64,000 nt of DNA from Arundinibacter roseus (GCF_004348825.1 NZ_SMJU01000003.1:1-64000), one strand, 5' to 3'; positions 34,230 to 44,638 are shown, numbered from the stretch's first letter. Numbers and translations: made by a program. Notes: generated by a model from the sequence alone, not told the origin.

Positions 34230-35633
34230 TTAGTTCTGTATGTAGGACGAATTAATATCCAGTTCACGCTGCGGAATCAGATACAGCGGGCGAGCCGTTT
34301 TACCTTGCGCCTGCATGACCTCGGTTACCTTGCCAAACCGGCGGAGATCTGCCCACCGATGATTTTCAAAGGCCAGTTCTACCCGGCGCTCGTGCAGGAG
34401 TTTATCGGCAAATGTACCCGGAGTAGATGCACTGATAGGCGCCAGTTTGGCCCGGGCCCGTACCTGATTGATGTATCCGTAGGCAGCCTCAGACTCACCC
34501 AGCGCTTCGGCCAGCATCAGCAATACATCGGCATAGCGCAGCACCATGAAGTTGTAGGAAGCATCGTTTTCGTTGAAGCCATTTTCTTTGCCAAATTTGG
34601 TAATAAACCGGACGTTATTAGCCGAGTTGGTCAGCAGTGTGCCCTGTGCGTTTACGTAGCTGGTATCCATTGATTTCAAAAAGCGGTCGTCACCCGGTTC
34701 GTAAGCGTTCATCATCTCGATGGTTGGGCGGTTTTTGTAGGCACCGGTGGTTTGCCGAAGCAGGGGTGAAAAAGCGTTGGTAAAGCCATTTCCTGTACCG
34801 GTACCACCTCCTTTGTACTGCACTTCAAAAATTGACTCTCGGTTATTTTTGTTGGTGAGTCCCCAGATGTTGGCGTAGTCGGGCACGAGCGAATAGCCGT
34901 AGGTGTCTACCACCCGCTTTAAAACCGCTGCGGCCGAGGGTTTGTCTCCGGCAGTCAGGTAAACCTTCCCCAGCAAAGCCGCGGCAGCACCCTTGGTCGC
35001 CCGTCCCAGATCAGCGGCAGCGGCGTATTTGACAGGTAAAAATCCTTCGGCCAATAGCAGGTCGGCACTGATTTGCCGATAAATTTCGGCAGCCGGTACC
35101 TGCGGAAGTGCGCGCCCTTCATCCGCCGATTTGGCTTCACTGAGCGGCATTGGAATATTGCCAAAGGAAACGGCAAGGTTGTAGAAAAACAACGAACGCA
35201 GAAACAGTGCCTCGCCCTTAATCCGGTCTTTGGTTGCCTGATCCATGGCTATGGCCTCAATACGGTCGAGCACAATGTTGCTTCGGGCAATGCCCAGGTA
35301 CGAATCGGTGTAGGCGGCCGTAATGATCTCACTCGTAGCGATTTCGGAAAAATTGTCAATCACCGTCAGCTCGGCACCAAGCCCCGTTCCGTCCGGCCCC
35401 TGATCGGTGTTGTCGGTCCGCATCTCGTGCATGATCCAGTAGCTCTGATTGTAGGTGCCGTTCATTTGCAGCACTTTATAGGCTGCGTTTATGGCCGTGT
35501 TCATATCTCCGGCTGTTTGGTAAAACCCGTTGACGTTCCGCTGTGACACCGGATTTAGGTTCGTGAAATCTTCGCTGCATGAGAGCAGGGCTCCGGCGAG
35601 CAGCGGTAGGCTATATAATTTTTTTAGTTTCAT
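34230..35633 (-). CDS. SusD/RagB-family outer-membrane lipoprotein (locus 1)
   Basis: A 467-residue glycan-binding lipoprotein. The lipobox is GALLSC, with Cys19 as the lipidation site. Tetratricopeptide-like helices and the usual C-terminal SusD blocks follow (YADVLLMLAEAL, ERRVELAFENHRWADLRRFG). It sits on the outer membrane and hands captured glycans to the SusC receptor encoded directly upstream (47 bp). Length is typical for the smaller SusD proteins. Confidence 0.95.
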   Translation of the reverse strand: MKLKKLYSLPLLAGALLSCSEDFTNLNPVSQRNVNGFYQTAGDMNTAINAAYKVLQMNGTYNQSYWIMHEMRTDNTDQGPDGTGLGAELTVIDNFSEIATSEIITAAYTDSYLGIARSNIVLDRIEAIAMDQATKDRIKGEALFLRSLFFYNLAVSFGNIPMPLSEAKSADEGRALPQVPAAEIYRQISADLLLAEGFLPVKYAAAADLGRATKGAAAALLGKVYLTAGDKPSAAAVLKRVVDTYGYSLVPDYANIWGLTNKNNRESIFEVQYKGGGTGTGNGFTNAFSPLLRQTTGAYKNRPTIEMMNAYEPGDDRFLKSMDTSYVNAQGTLLTNSANNVRFITKFGKENGFNENDASYNFMVLRYADVLLMLAEALGESEAAYGYINQVRARAKLAPISASTPGTFADKLLHERRVELAFENHRWADLRRFGKVTEVMQAQGKTARPLYLIPQRELDINSSYIQN

Positions 35634-35680
35634 GTCTTTTGGATAAAGTTAAATGGCTTTACTTCTTTGAAAAAATCAAC

Positions 35681-38600
35681 TCAGAAAGTCACGTTTAGTC
35701 CGAAGGTGAAGTTGCGCGACAACGGATAAGCGCCGTAATCCTCGCCCTGTACCCCGGTTAATCCGGCCTGATTGTTTACTTCGGGGTTGTAGCCGATGTA
35801 ATCAGTTTTTGTAAATAAATTAGTTCCGGATGCATAGGCCCGCAACGACTGAATTTTGGTTCCCAGAAGCGCCTTGGGGAATGTATAGCCCAGCGCCAGG
35901 CTGCGAAGCCGGAAGTAAGAGCCGTCTTCAACCTGAAACGTAGAAGGACGGTTGTTGCCACTGTGCAGATCCGACAGGCGGTCGGCACGCGGGATTTTGC
36001 CATTGCCTGGATTTTCGGCAGAGATCCAGCGCTCGGTCCAGTCGGCGTAGGAATTGGTGGCCGCTTCGCCGTTGCCCAGGTGGCGGCGGGTCAGATTCAG
36101 AATTTTTGAACCTTCTACACCCTGAAAGAAAACGCTTAGGTCGATCCCTTTGAAACTAAACCGATTGGTGATTCCCCACATAAAATCGGGCTGATAGTTT
36201 CCAATAGCGGTGCGGTCGGATGCGTCAATTTTACCATCGCCGTTAATATCTTTGAACTTAAAGTCACCCGCACGGGCAGCCGGGGCAAGCGCATCTTTGG
36301 GGGCCGCGTCAACTTCTGCCTGACTTTGGTAAATTCCTTCGACCACGTAGCCGTAGTAGCTGCCAATGGGTGAGCCAATTTCAGTTATGTGCCGAATACC
36401 AGCGCCACCTGAACTCAGAATCGGATCGCCGGTTGGGCCGAGTTTGAGCACTTCGTTTTTGTTGGCAGAGAAGTTAAAATCAGTGGTCCAGCCAAAAGCA
36501 CCTACCAGATTTCGGCTGCTGACGGTCAGCTCAAAGCCTTTGTTTTCTACTTCCCCAATATTTTGCAGCGCGGTAGAAAAACCAACTGCCGCCGGCACCT
36601 GCACGTTAAGCAGCAGATCCGACGTGAGTTTTCGGTACCAGTCAGCTGAGATGAAAATCCGCTCGCGGAAGAGCCCGAAATCCAGCCCGAAATCTACCTG
36701 CGTGGTTTTTTCCCAGGTCAGATTTTCATTGCTGATCGTCGATGGTGCAATGCCATTGGTAAGCACGTTGTTAAAAATGTAATTATACGAACTCAAAAGG
36801 CCAATTGCGGCATAGTTGGGAATCAAAAAGTTACCGGTTTGTCCCCAGCTTCCCCGGAATTTCAGATCGCTGATTGCCGTCACACCCTTCATGAATGATT
36901 CCTCCGACACTCGCCATCCTGCCGAAACGGAAGGGAAAGTGCCCGTTTTATTTCCTGCGCCAAAGCGTGATGATCGGTCCGAGCGGATGGTAGCCGTTAG
37001 CAGATATTTATCCCGAAACGAGTAGTTGACCCGCGCCAGTACCGAAGCCAGCGACCATTCCTGCCGGTTGTCGCCGCCACTCGTCACCTGTCCACCGCTG
37101 ATGGTAGGCGACAGGTCGTCGGGGTGATTTTGGGCATAAACCTGATTGGCATCCAACCGGTCTTTTTGGGCGCTGTATCCAACTACCGCTGAGAAATTAT
37201 GTAGTTGTCCAAAGGTTTTGTTGTAAGACAAGGTATTCTCAGTTACCCAGTTATAGTTGAGCGAGGCGTTCGACTGTGCGTAAGGATCACCAGCGGTGGC
37301 TGCCCGGTTGCGAAAGGCCCGTGCCATGTAAAACGAGCGATTGTAGCTGTTTACATCAATTCCAGTGTAGAGTTTATACGTTAATCCGTCCAGAATTTCG
37401 TATTCAGCATACACATTTCCAAAAATTCTGAATTGTTTGAGATCGTCCGTTACGTGTTCAATGATGGCCAACGGATTGCTGGAAGCGGTCATGTTGGCGC
37501 CGCGTCCGGTTTCGGTAAACAGGTGCGACTGATTATCTGACTGATTGATGCTGCCATCAGGAAGGTAAGGCCTCACCGTGGGGGAGGTTACGAGGGCCGA
37601 ATACACAATGCCGGGAGGATCGGCAAAATAGGGCGCTCCCGCTGGTGAGCGGTCGGTGTTTGTAAAGGAAGGGCTTAGTCCCAGTCCAATTTTTAATCGT
37701 TTCACCGGGTTGGCTTCCAGATTTACCCGAAAACTATACCGCTCAAATCCGCTGCGATCAATGATTCCTTTTTGATTATAATAACCGCCTGAGAAGTAAT
37801 ACTTTACAAATTCACTGCCTCCCGAAACGGATGCATTGTAGCTTTGCACGGGCGCAGTTTTAAAGATCAAATCCTGCCAATCGGTATCTGTACCGTCGGG
37901 ATTGGCGTAGTCGTCTGGAATAAAATAACTGCCATTGGTTGTTTTGGTATAGCGCGTGGCGTTGTCGTCGTTGATGTTTGCCCCGCGCACATCCTGCAAA
38001 TAAGCATTGTTTTTCGAGTCAATTACATAAGCCGTCAGCTGCTCTGAATTCATCAGGTTTACTCGTTTAGCCACATTCTGCACACCAAAATAAGCATCAA
38101 ATCCGACGACGGGTTTACTGCTGAGTTTTCCTTTTTTAGTGGTAATCAAAATGACGCCGTTTGAGCCCCGCGAACCATAAATTGCCGCTGCCGAAGCATC
38201 TTTCAATACTTCAATTGACTCAATATCATTGGGGTTAATTGTCCCGAGCGGGTTAGACGCCGGCAGGGCAAATGCCGTGGTCCGGCGCGTAATGTCGCCC
38301 TGAATGCCGGGGTCCATGTTTTTGGTGACCGGAAATCCGTCGATCACGTAGAGTGGTTCGTTTCCGGCAGACACAGAGCCAAGTCCGCGCACCCGAATGG
38401 TCGTAGCCGCGCCGGGCTCGCCGCTGGGTTCCTGTACCTGCACACCCGCAATTTGTCCCTGCAGGGCGTTTTCAAAATTGGTTACCTGAATTTCCTTAAT
38501 GTTTCTTGCCGAAATCGACCCTATCGAACCCGTAATATCGCCCTTGCGCTGCGTACCGTAGCCCACGACCATCACCTCACTTAGATTGTTGATCGACGGG

Positions 38601-39292
38601 ACAAGCTGCACGTTCAGCTGACTTTGATTGGTTACCGTTAATTCTTTGCTGATGTAGCCAATAAACGAAAAAACCAACACCGTTGACTGGTCAGGAATGC
38701 TGATGGAATACGTGCCGTTTTGATCCGAAACGGCTCCCTTGTTGGTGCCCTTAATCAGTACACTTACACCGGGCAGACCGATCTTGTTTTCATCCGTAAT
38801 CTGTCCGGTTATTTCACGGTCTACGGCCACCGGACTTTGCATCCGTTGCAGCGGACTTACCTGTTCGAGTACGAGCTTGTTTTGGGTAGTGGCGGAGGTA
38901 GATTTCGGAATCGCCCGGCTCTGGGTTTCTTCACTTTTTTTCCAGATCAAATAGGCATTCTTGCCCGTTTTTTTGTAGGTTAAGCCATTGGGATTCAGCA
39001 ATGTTTCCAATTTTTTTTCCAGTCTCGGATCAGCCGATTTGTCTTCGGCTTGTACATAAATACCGGTGAGCGTGGATTCTTCAAAAAGAATATTTACCTG
39101 GTATTTTCGTCCCAATTCCAACAGCGCATCCTTTAACTTCTGGCTTTCAGCCACCCGAAGTTCGGAAGCTCGGGGCAGTGACGTTTTTCGTGCGTACGTC
39201 AAATCCTGCGTAGCAGCGTTTAGGGAGGGTGTTCCCAATGGAATGAAGGCTAGCAGACTCAGCAGCCAATTTTGTAAAACTTGAATTTTCAT
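35681..39292 (-). CDS. SusC-family TonB-dependent receptor with STN signalling domain (locus 1)
   Basis: A 1203-residue outer-membrane importer. After the signal peptide comes an STN domain (about 45-120), then a carboxypeptidase-regulatory-like beta domain (GQITDENKIGLPGVSVLIKG). The plug (EVMVVGYGTQRKGDITG; YGSRGSNGVILITTKKG) and a large beta-barrel ending in aromatic residues complete it. The STN domain reaches the periplasm and contacts FecR, so ligand binding would release the sigma factor. The gene starts 5 bp after fecR and is followed by susD. Confidence 0.95.
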   Translation of the reverse strand: MKIQVLQNWLLSLLAFIPLGTPSLNAATQDLTYARKTSLPRASELRVAESQKLKDALLELGRKYQVNILFEESTLTGIYVQAEDKSADPRLEKKLETLLNPNGLTYKKTGKNAYLIWKKSEETQSRAIPKSTSATTQNKLVLEQVSPLQRMQSPVAVDREITGQITDENKIGLPGVSVLIKGTNKGAVSDQNGTYSISIPDQSTVLVFSFIGYISKELTVTNQSQLNVQLVPSINNLSEVMVVGYGTQRKGDITGSIGSISARNIKEIQVTNFENALQGQIAGVQVQEPSGEPGAATTIRVRGLGSVSAGNEPLYVIDGFPVTKNMDPGIQGDITRRTTAFALPASNPLGTINPNDIESIEVLKDASAAAIYGSRGSNGVILITTKKGKLSSKPVVGFDAYFGVQNVAKRVNLMNSEQLTAYVIDSKNNAYLQDVRGANINDDNATRYTKTTNGSYFIPDDYANPDGTDTDWQDLIFKTAPVQSYNASVSGGSEFVKYYFSGGYYNQKGIIDRSGFERYSFRVNLEANPVKRLKIGLGLSPSFTNTDRSPAGAPYFADPPGIVYSALVTSPTVRPYLPDGSINQSDNQSHLFTETGRGANMTASSNPLAIIEHVTDDLKQFRIFGNVYAEYEILDGLTYKLYTGIDVNSYNRSFYMARAFRNRAATAGDPYAQSNASLNYNWVTENTLSYNKTFGQLHNFSAVVGYSAQKDRLDANQVYAQNHPDDLSPTISGGQVTSGGDNRQEWSLASVLARVNYSFRDKYLLTATIRSDRSSRFGAGNKTGTFPSVSAGWRVSEESFMKGVTAISDLKFRGSWGQTGNFLIPNYAAIGLLSSYNYIFNNVLTNGIAPSTISNENLTWEKTTQVDFGLDFGLFRERIFISADWYRKLTSDLLLNVQVPAAVGFSTALQNIGEVENKGFELTVSSRNLVGAFGWTTDFNFSANKNEVLKLGPTGDPILSSGGAGIRHITEIGSPIGSYYGYVVEGIYQSQAEVDAAPKDALAPAARAGDFKFKDINGDGKIDASDRTAIGNYQPDFMWGITNRFSFKGIDLSVFFQGVEGSKILNLTRRHLGNGEAATNSYADWTERWISAENPGNGKIPRADRLSDLHSGNNRPSTFQVEDGSYFRLRSLALGYTFPKALLGTKIQSLRAYASGTNLFTKTDYIGYNPEVNNQAGLTGVQGEDYGAYPLSRNFTFGLNVTF

Positions 39293-39297
39293 AGATT

Positions 39298-40290
39298 CTA
39301 AGGTTTGGTAGTATGTAATTCGATGTAATCTGATTTTTTGGTAATGGTCATTTCCAGTAATTCAGACAAAATACTTAGCAATTCGTCGGCATTTTTAGCC
39401 CGGTACATGCCGCCAATGCGGCGGTTGGCCAGGGCAGAGTCGCGGATGCGAACGGTAACTGAAAATCGCTCTTTGATTTGCTCTGCAACTTCTGACAGTA
39501 AGGTGTTGTCAAAGTAAAAGGACTGCTCTTTCCAGGCGATTAGCGCCTGCGGCTGTTCGGGAATGCTCACGGAGAAATCGCCGTCCGGGCTAGCAGAAAA
39601 GCAGTGGCCGGGTTTGAGATAAATCTGCTCGCCTTTGGGAAGATTGAGTTTAACTTTTCCTTCTTTTAAATACACTCGTTTGCCCCGCTCGCGCGAGTAG
39701 GCCGTAAACTCCGTCCCCAGCACGTCGATCTGATACTGATCGTCCATCACCACCCGAAAGGGCGTGTGGTCTTTGGTATGCGTAACGCTAAATTCTGCCT
39801 CGCCGCTGAGCTGCACTTCCCGTAACGGATGACCAAATGTAAAGCGAGGCACGCGCAAACAGGAATTGGCATTGAGCGTAACCTGTGAGCCATCGGGCAA
39901 AGCAAATGCATACGACTCACCGGAAGCTGATTCGTAGGAACGAAAAAGCAAATTTGACCGGAAGAAATACCCCACAAGCAGCACCGAAGCCGCAACAGCC
40001 AACCGTAACGCCCACACACGACCTGTCCTTGGGCGTGGGAGCGGTGAAAATTCAACGGATTTAACAGCAGATAAACGACCGTGCAGCAGTTCGTCATAGG
40101 TTTGTCGGGCTCGCTCTGCGTCTGGGTAAAACTGCGGGCATTTCCGTTCCCATTCGTCCAAATGCTGGTAAAACAGTTCTTCATGGGCCGAACTGCTCCC
40201 CAACCACTCCTCCACAAGTTTTCGCTGCACACAGGTGGTTTTTCCTTCAAAAAAGTCGAACAGAAGCTGCTTCGTAACTGATTCTTTCAT
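39298..40290 (-). CDS. FecR-family anti-sigma regulator (locus 1)
   Basis: A 330-residue inner-membrane regulator. A cytoplasmic N-terminal sigma-binding helix bundle precedes one membrane helix at about 92-112. The periplasmic FecR domain (FALPDGSQVTLNANSCLRVP; VLGTEFTAYS) and a C-terminal STN-like domain of about 75 residues follow. It transmits the signal from the STN domain of SusC to the sigma factor encoded 61 bp upstream. The paralogue at 53673-54686 has the same layout. Confidence 0.93.
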   Translation of the reverse strand: MKESVTKQLLFDFFEGKTTCVQRKLVEEWLGSSSAHEELFYQHLDEWERKCPQFYPDAERARQTYDELLHGRLSAVKSVEFSPLPRPRTGRVWALRLAVAASVLLVGYFFRSNLLFRSYESASGESYAFALPDGSQVTLNANSCLRVPRFTFGHPLREVQLSGEAEFSVTHTKDHTPFRVVMDDQYQIDVLGTEFTAYSRERGKRVYLKEGKVKLNLPKGEQIYLKPGHCFSASPDGDFSVSIPEQPQALIAWKEQSFYFDNTLLSEVAEQIKERFSVTVRIRDSALANRRIGGMYRAKNADELLSILSELLEMTITKKSDYIELHTTKP

Positions 40291-40351
40291 GTAACTTGGT
40301 ATTTCGGTAATTTAGGAATAAAATGGCTGGATAGGTTAACAACTAAGTGGT

Positions 40352-41026
40352 TCAGAATCCTTGTGCCAAAGCGAATAGAATGCTCAGAAACCAATTGTCT
40401 TTCAGCTCTTTGCGGAGCTTAAACAGCGCACGGCTGACGAGCCCTTCCACAGCTTTGGCGCTGATCTGAAGCTCGGCGGCAATCTCCTCGTATTTTTTCC
40501 CTTCGACCCGTTTTAGCAGGTACGCCCGGCGACATTGAGGGGGTAGCTGCTGAATGATCTTTTCGACCCGTTGGTGAAGTTCGGTATATTGCAGGGCATC
40601 ATCCGGGCTTACGGTTTGGGCCGTTAGTGGAAGATTGATTGAATCCAGCGAATCGCTGCGTTTGAGCTGCCACCGCAAATAGTTATAGGCCCGAAAACGC
40701 ACGGCTTTGTATAAGTAAGCCCGGTAAGAACTCGTGATTTGCTCAAAAATCCGGTCCTGCCAAAACGCAGCAAAAAGCTCAGAAACCAGATCTTCCGCAA
40801 TCTCTTTGGAATGCACAAACCGAATGGCGTGGCTGCACAGACTTTCGTAGTAGCGGTTAAAAAGCAGTGCGCAGCCATCCTGAGGATGACTGGCAAAGGT
40901 TTCTCTAAGCAACCGTTCATCATCCGGCATCAGGGTGGTGAACGGCTGATTTTCCAAAAACGGTTCTTCCGAAGTCCGGAGGGGCTGCTCTGGTACACTA
41001 CTAGTTTGCCTTTCAGTCAATGCCAT
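40352..41026 (-). CDS. ECF sigma factor, Bacteroidetes SusC/D-linked type (locus 1)
   Basis: A 224-residue sigma factor. Region 2 (LFNRYYESLCSHAIRFV ... EIAEDLVSELFAAFWQ) and region 4 (QQLPPQCRRAYLLKRV; YEEIAAELQISAKAVEGLVSRAL) are intact, without region 3. An N-terminal extension of about 35 residues precedes region 2. The last 13-14 residues are strikingly hydrophobic (NWFLSILFALAQGF), as in the paralogue at 54801. It should direct transcription of the locus downstream when FecR is signalled. The start at 41026 gives the full extension; a later start is possible. Confidence 0.92.
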   Translation of the reverse strand: MALTERQTSSVPEQPLRTSEEPFLENQPFTTLMPDDERLLRETFASHPQDGCALLFNRYYESLCSHAIRFVHSKEIAEDLVSELFAAFWQDRIFEQITSSYRAYLYKAVRFRAYNYLRWQLKRSDSLDSINLPLTAQTVSPDDALQYTELHQRVEKIIQQLPPQCRRAYLLKRVEGKKYEEIAAELQISAKAVEGLVSRALFKLRKELKDNWFLSILFALAQGF

Positions 41027-41393
41027 AGTCGCTTTTTCGGTGTCAGGGTTGGATTCTACGTGCCACAGACAAGTGAAACAGTTTTTTCCCTATACTAACA
41101 TAGAGGAAAATTTGCGATTTGTTTTTTATTCAAAATATTAATTGGAAAAATATACGTTTAGCAAAATTGTTTCCTGAAAGAATCCTGATTTTAGAAATAG
41201 TTGGGAAAAGAATGGGTGTTATAGAGCGATTGAGATCTCATGTTACTTCTTTTTTTGTCGAATATTCATTAAAAAGAGAAATAAAGTAGCCTATGGAATC
41301 AGTATACAGAAATGCATCCGTTGTATCCCTACTCACTAGATCAGGGATACAACGGATTAACCCGGTGCGATTTACTACCCACAACCTGGATGT
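41027..41393. other. Intergenic region with hairpin
   Basis: About 370 bases between the ECF sigma start and the TonB receptor end. No gene is seen. The main structure is the perfect inverted repeat at 41316-41357. The sigma promoter must lie within about the first 200 bases. Confidence 0.5.
41316..41357 (-). terminator. Perfect 15-bp inverted repeat, probable transcript end of TonB receptor
   Basis: ATCCGTTGTATCCCT (41316-41330) and AGGGATACAACGGAT (41343-41357) form a 15-bp stem around a 12-base loop. It lies 36 bp beyond the receptor stop on the minus strand. Only a short TTTCT follows, so it is a weak intrinsic terminator or an RNA-stabilising hairpin, and an operator role is possible. 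Confidence 0.5.
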
Positions 41394-43961
41394 TCAAAAA
41401 CTATATCGCAGGGTTGTTCCAAAGGTTCGCTGATCGCCCAGAACGGCGGCGTAGTGCCCGGCACTGCCGGCAGCGGGGAGTAGTTGCTCGAAGTAGTCTT
41501 TATTTAACAGATTGTGTGACCAAATCAGAATTGACAATCCGTTGGATGCCCGAAAACCAGCCCGCGCGTTCAGGAGTGTGTAGCCGTCAATGTTCAGGAA
41601 GGCCGAGGGCGACGGACTGGAAGAAAAGGAGGAACGATAGTAGCCGTCAAGCGCCAGAAAGTACCTGCCTTTCAGTGAAATCAGTTTACCTGCTCCTGAT
41701 ACTTCTCCACCCACCGAACCGGCCCATTTTGAAATTCCGGGCAATTCTCCACCCGATACGTCTTTAAAGGCCGATTCTCCTCCGACTTCTTCCAGCGGAA
41801 CCGGCGCATTGGTAAAGGATATGTACCTTCCATTGGTATAGGTAATCGCTCCCTGAAACGTAAAATGATCATTTAGCCGTACGCTTGCATCCATCTCCGC
41901 ACCCGACACCCTGACTTTTTCGGCATTGGCCAAATACCCCCTGTTCACCCCAAGTTCTGCGGTTTGTACCTGTGTTTGGAAGTCCCGGACATCCGTATTG
42001 TACACCACGAAGTTCAGCGTTGACTGCGGTGTTGGCCGGGTTTTTACACCTAGCTCATAGTGCGTTACATATTCAGGCTTTATCTCCGCAAGCTCGATCA
42101 ATACCTGGCCGCCGGCACTTGGCAATCCGCCCAGGTTGACACCAACTGGCTTGTAGCTATTGGCATAGGTAGCGTAGGCATTTACTGCCTTTGATGCCTT
42201 GTAGGCCAGTGTCAGCTGACCCGAAAAGTTATTTTCGTTGACGCTGGCTGAAAAGGCCTGATTGGAATAAACAGCGTTTTTAATGGCCACTAATGCCGGA
42301 TTGGTGGTTTGTAATCCGCCATAGGTCTGACGGGTAAAGTCCACATCCTTTTGGTCATAGTTAAACCGAATTCCGGGCAGCAGGTGAAGTTTATCAGTAA
42401 TGGACCAGTCAAGTTGTCCAAAGACTGCTCCGCCGAAAGATTGAAGTTGCGAGCGGGTTCGGATTCCAAACCCATCGAGCAATCCGGGTGTTTGCCAAAG
42501 AGGATTTGTAGAGTTCTGGGCAAATCGCCATTGCGCTGCGCCAGATTCCTCGGTATGGAAAGGATCGGTTTTTAGATCCTGCCAAATGGCAAACACGCCA
42601 ACGACCCCACTCAAATTGGACGAAAGGTTTCCGGCATACCGAATCTCCTGCGTCCATTGCTCGTGCCGGGAAGGTGCCTGTGACAAACTCAGCACGGGTA
42701 GTCCGGTAAAATCGCGGTCGTTGGAGGGGCCCCAGTTCCAGTAGCGCCACGCGGTGGTTGAGGTAAGTGTACCCGGCCCGATTTTAGCATCCATTGTCAA
42801 TGAAATACCTCCCAATTCATTTTTGGATCTCCATGGCGTGTCGTGATCGATGATTCGGTCAAACGGATTGCTGCTGGGCAGCGAGTAGTTAAGGTCAGAG
42901 ATAATGGCAGCAAATTGCCGGTACGCTGCCCGCCGGGTACTGACCACACCGGCAACTACCTGTGCATAGCCATCGGGATTTTGGCGGGAGTTATCCCCGG
43001 CGAGTGTCACTCGTATTTTATCAGAAGGTGTGTAGAGCAGTTGTCCTCTAAAACCCAGATTATTCAAATCATTAACAGAACTTTGCGTAGCAACGTTGGT
43101 AAGCAGCCCGTTGCGTTGTGTCCCCGAAAAAGAAACCCGACCTGCCAGTTTTTTACTCAGGGGGCCGGTGAGCGAGGCTTTGGCCTGTACATAGCCGAAA
43201 TTACCATAGCTTACTTCAAAGCTTGCGCCGGGCTGAAAACCAGGTGCGCGCGTGGTTATGTTAAACGCACCGGCGGTAGTATTTTTTCCGAAAAGGGTAC
43301 CTTGTGGACCGCGGAGTACCTCTATTTGTTCTATATCAATAAAATCAAGGGTTGTTGCAGCCGGCCGGGCAAAATATACGCCATCCACATAAAAACCGAC
43401 ACCGGGGTCAATGCCATCATTGGTTAGTCCAAAAGTAGACCCCAGGCCACGGATATTCAGAGTGGTATTTCGTGGATTTGATGAGTAAAGTTGTACCGTA
43501 GGGACCAGTTCTTTGAGCCGATTTACGTTAAAGGCACCGGCGTCTTCGGCTGTTGCACCTCTGATAACGGTGATTGGGATGGGTACATCCTGCGGCGACT
43601 CCTGACGCCGCCGGGAGGTAATTAGTACGTCCTCCAATTGGTTCGATTGCTCATCCAATGGGATGGTTACGCGGTTGGTGGTAATCAGGACTTCCTTTTT
43701 TACATATCCCACATAGGATACCACGAGTATGAAGGGTAGCTTTTGTCCGGTAAGTAATGAAAACTCCCCATTTGCATCGGTGGTTGCACCATTGGTTGTG
43801 CCTTTAATTGAAACCGTGGCCCCAGGTAAAGCTTCATCTGATCGTGAGTCAAGCACCTGGCCACTGATTGTGGCATTGATGACCGCGTTGTCCTGAGCTG
43901 ACAAAAGGAGCGGTAATAGAAAAATTCCCAGCAAAAAGGCAAAATTTAGAAGTTGTTTCAT
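41394..43961 (-). CDS. TonB-dependent receptor, siderophore/iron-type, with CarboxypepD_reg domain
   Basis: An 855-residue outer-membrane receptor. The signal peptide ends LLSAQ. A carboxypeptidase-regulatory-like domain (GQVLDSRSDEALPGATVSIKG) comes next, then the plug (ITSRRRQESPQDVPIPITVI; IEVLRGPQGTLFGKNTTAGAFNI) and a barrel ending in Phe. The plug resembles the iron-complex receptor group rather than SusC, and it has no STN domain and no SusD partner. It is a single-gene unit between the two glycan loci and the zeta cassette. Substrate unknown. Confidence 0.9.
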   Translation of the reverse strand: MKQLLNFAFLLGIFLLPLLLSAQDNAVINATISGQVLDSRSDEALPGATVSIKGTTNGATTDANGEFSLLTGQKLPFILVVSYVGYVKKEVLITTNRVTIPLDEQSNQLEDVLITSRRRQESPQDVPIPITVIRGATAEDAGAFNVNRLKELVPTVQLYSSNPRNTTLNIRGLGSTFGLTNDGIDPGVGFYVDGVYFARPAATTLDFIDIEQIEVLRGPQGTLFGKNTTAGAFNITTRAPGFQPGASFEVSYGNFGYVQAKASLTGPLSKKLAGRVSFSGTQRNGLLTNVATQSSVNDLNNLGFRGQLLYTPSDKIRVTLAGDNSRQNPDGYAQVVAGVVSTRRAAYRQFAAIISDLNYSLPSSNPFDRIIDHDTPWRSKNELGGISLTMDAKIGPGTLTSTTAWRYWNWGPSNDRDFTGLPVLSLSQAPSRHEQWTQEIRYAGNLSSNLSGVVGVFAIWQDLKTDPFHTEESGAAQWRFAQNSTNPLWQTPGLLDGFGIRTRSQLQSFGGAVFGQLDWSITDKLHLLPGIRFNYDQKDVDFTRQTYGGLQTTNPALVAIKNAVYSNQAFSASVNENNFSGQLTLAYKASKAVNAYATYANSYKPVGVNLGGLPSAGGQVLIELAEIKPEYVTHYELGVKTRPTPQSTLNFVVYNTDVRDFQTQVQTAELGVNRGYLANAEKVRVSGAEMDASVRLNDHFTFQGAITYTNGRYISFTNAPVPLEEVGGESAFKDVSGGELPGISKWAGSVGGEVSGAGKLISLKGRYFLALDGYYRSSFSSSPSPSAFLNIDGYTLLNARAGFRASNGLSILIWSHNLLNKDYFEQLLPAAGSAGHYAAVLGDQRTFGTTLRYSF

Positions 43962-44638
43962 GGGGTATTTTTGTTTTGTTAGAAGACAAAAGGATTCTGT
44001 TTCCAGTCAAAGATGAGTTTGGCTGGAATACAATAACTAGCTTGTAAACAGATGTTTAGTTAATGGTTTTAGATGAAAATGACGAATGGAGTCAACAACC
44101 TGTGGCCAGGCCGTATGGACAGGTCATTAGAAAAAAGAACGGCGCATACAGTGGGTTGAAACTGCGTGGGGCAAGTTGTACGTGTGGTGTCCTGGGTGGG
44201 AAGAACAGATTCATCGTTGTTTATTTAAAATTTCAGGTGCTTAGATTTGACTATACAATAAAATCAGGAGCAAAGGTAATAAGTCTATTTAATCTACCAA
44301 ATTTATAGACTAATAAAATTTATTACTTTTTAGGAAGGTAAGTCTGCGACTTTCAGAAGTTATATTGAGGCTATCGGTTAGTAGTAGACATGCAGGATCA
44401 TTGAAGCTGACAGAGTAAGAGTTTCGACTTTTAAATGCTTCGATTCAAAAACTGCTCTCTGATGTTTCATTTTTCATAAACAGAAATAAATTTGGGTAGT
44501 TTTGGCAGTAAATTGTAATTTAGGGGAGTATTAAATATGGAATAGTAGTGGTTTTAGTACACTGTGGCAATTACATTGGCAGGAAGAAGGGCAGGTCAAT
44601 TAGCATGATTTTTAGATTATTTTTAACTGGGCAGAACT
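43962..44638. other. AT-rich intergenic stretch, no gene supported
   Basis: About 680 bases between the divergent TonB receptor and the glycine-zipper gene. An 81-codon frame at 44063-44308 is open but shows no family resemblance and was rejected. Both promoters are expected here. No clear repeat or RNA gene was seen. Confidence 0.4.

Noticed and set aside
44063-44308. 81-codon plus-strand frame before the glycine-zipper gene
   Set aside because: No family resemblance, unlikely composition, and it fits a chance frame in the intergenic space.
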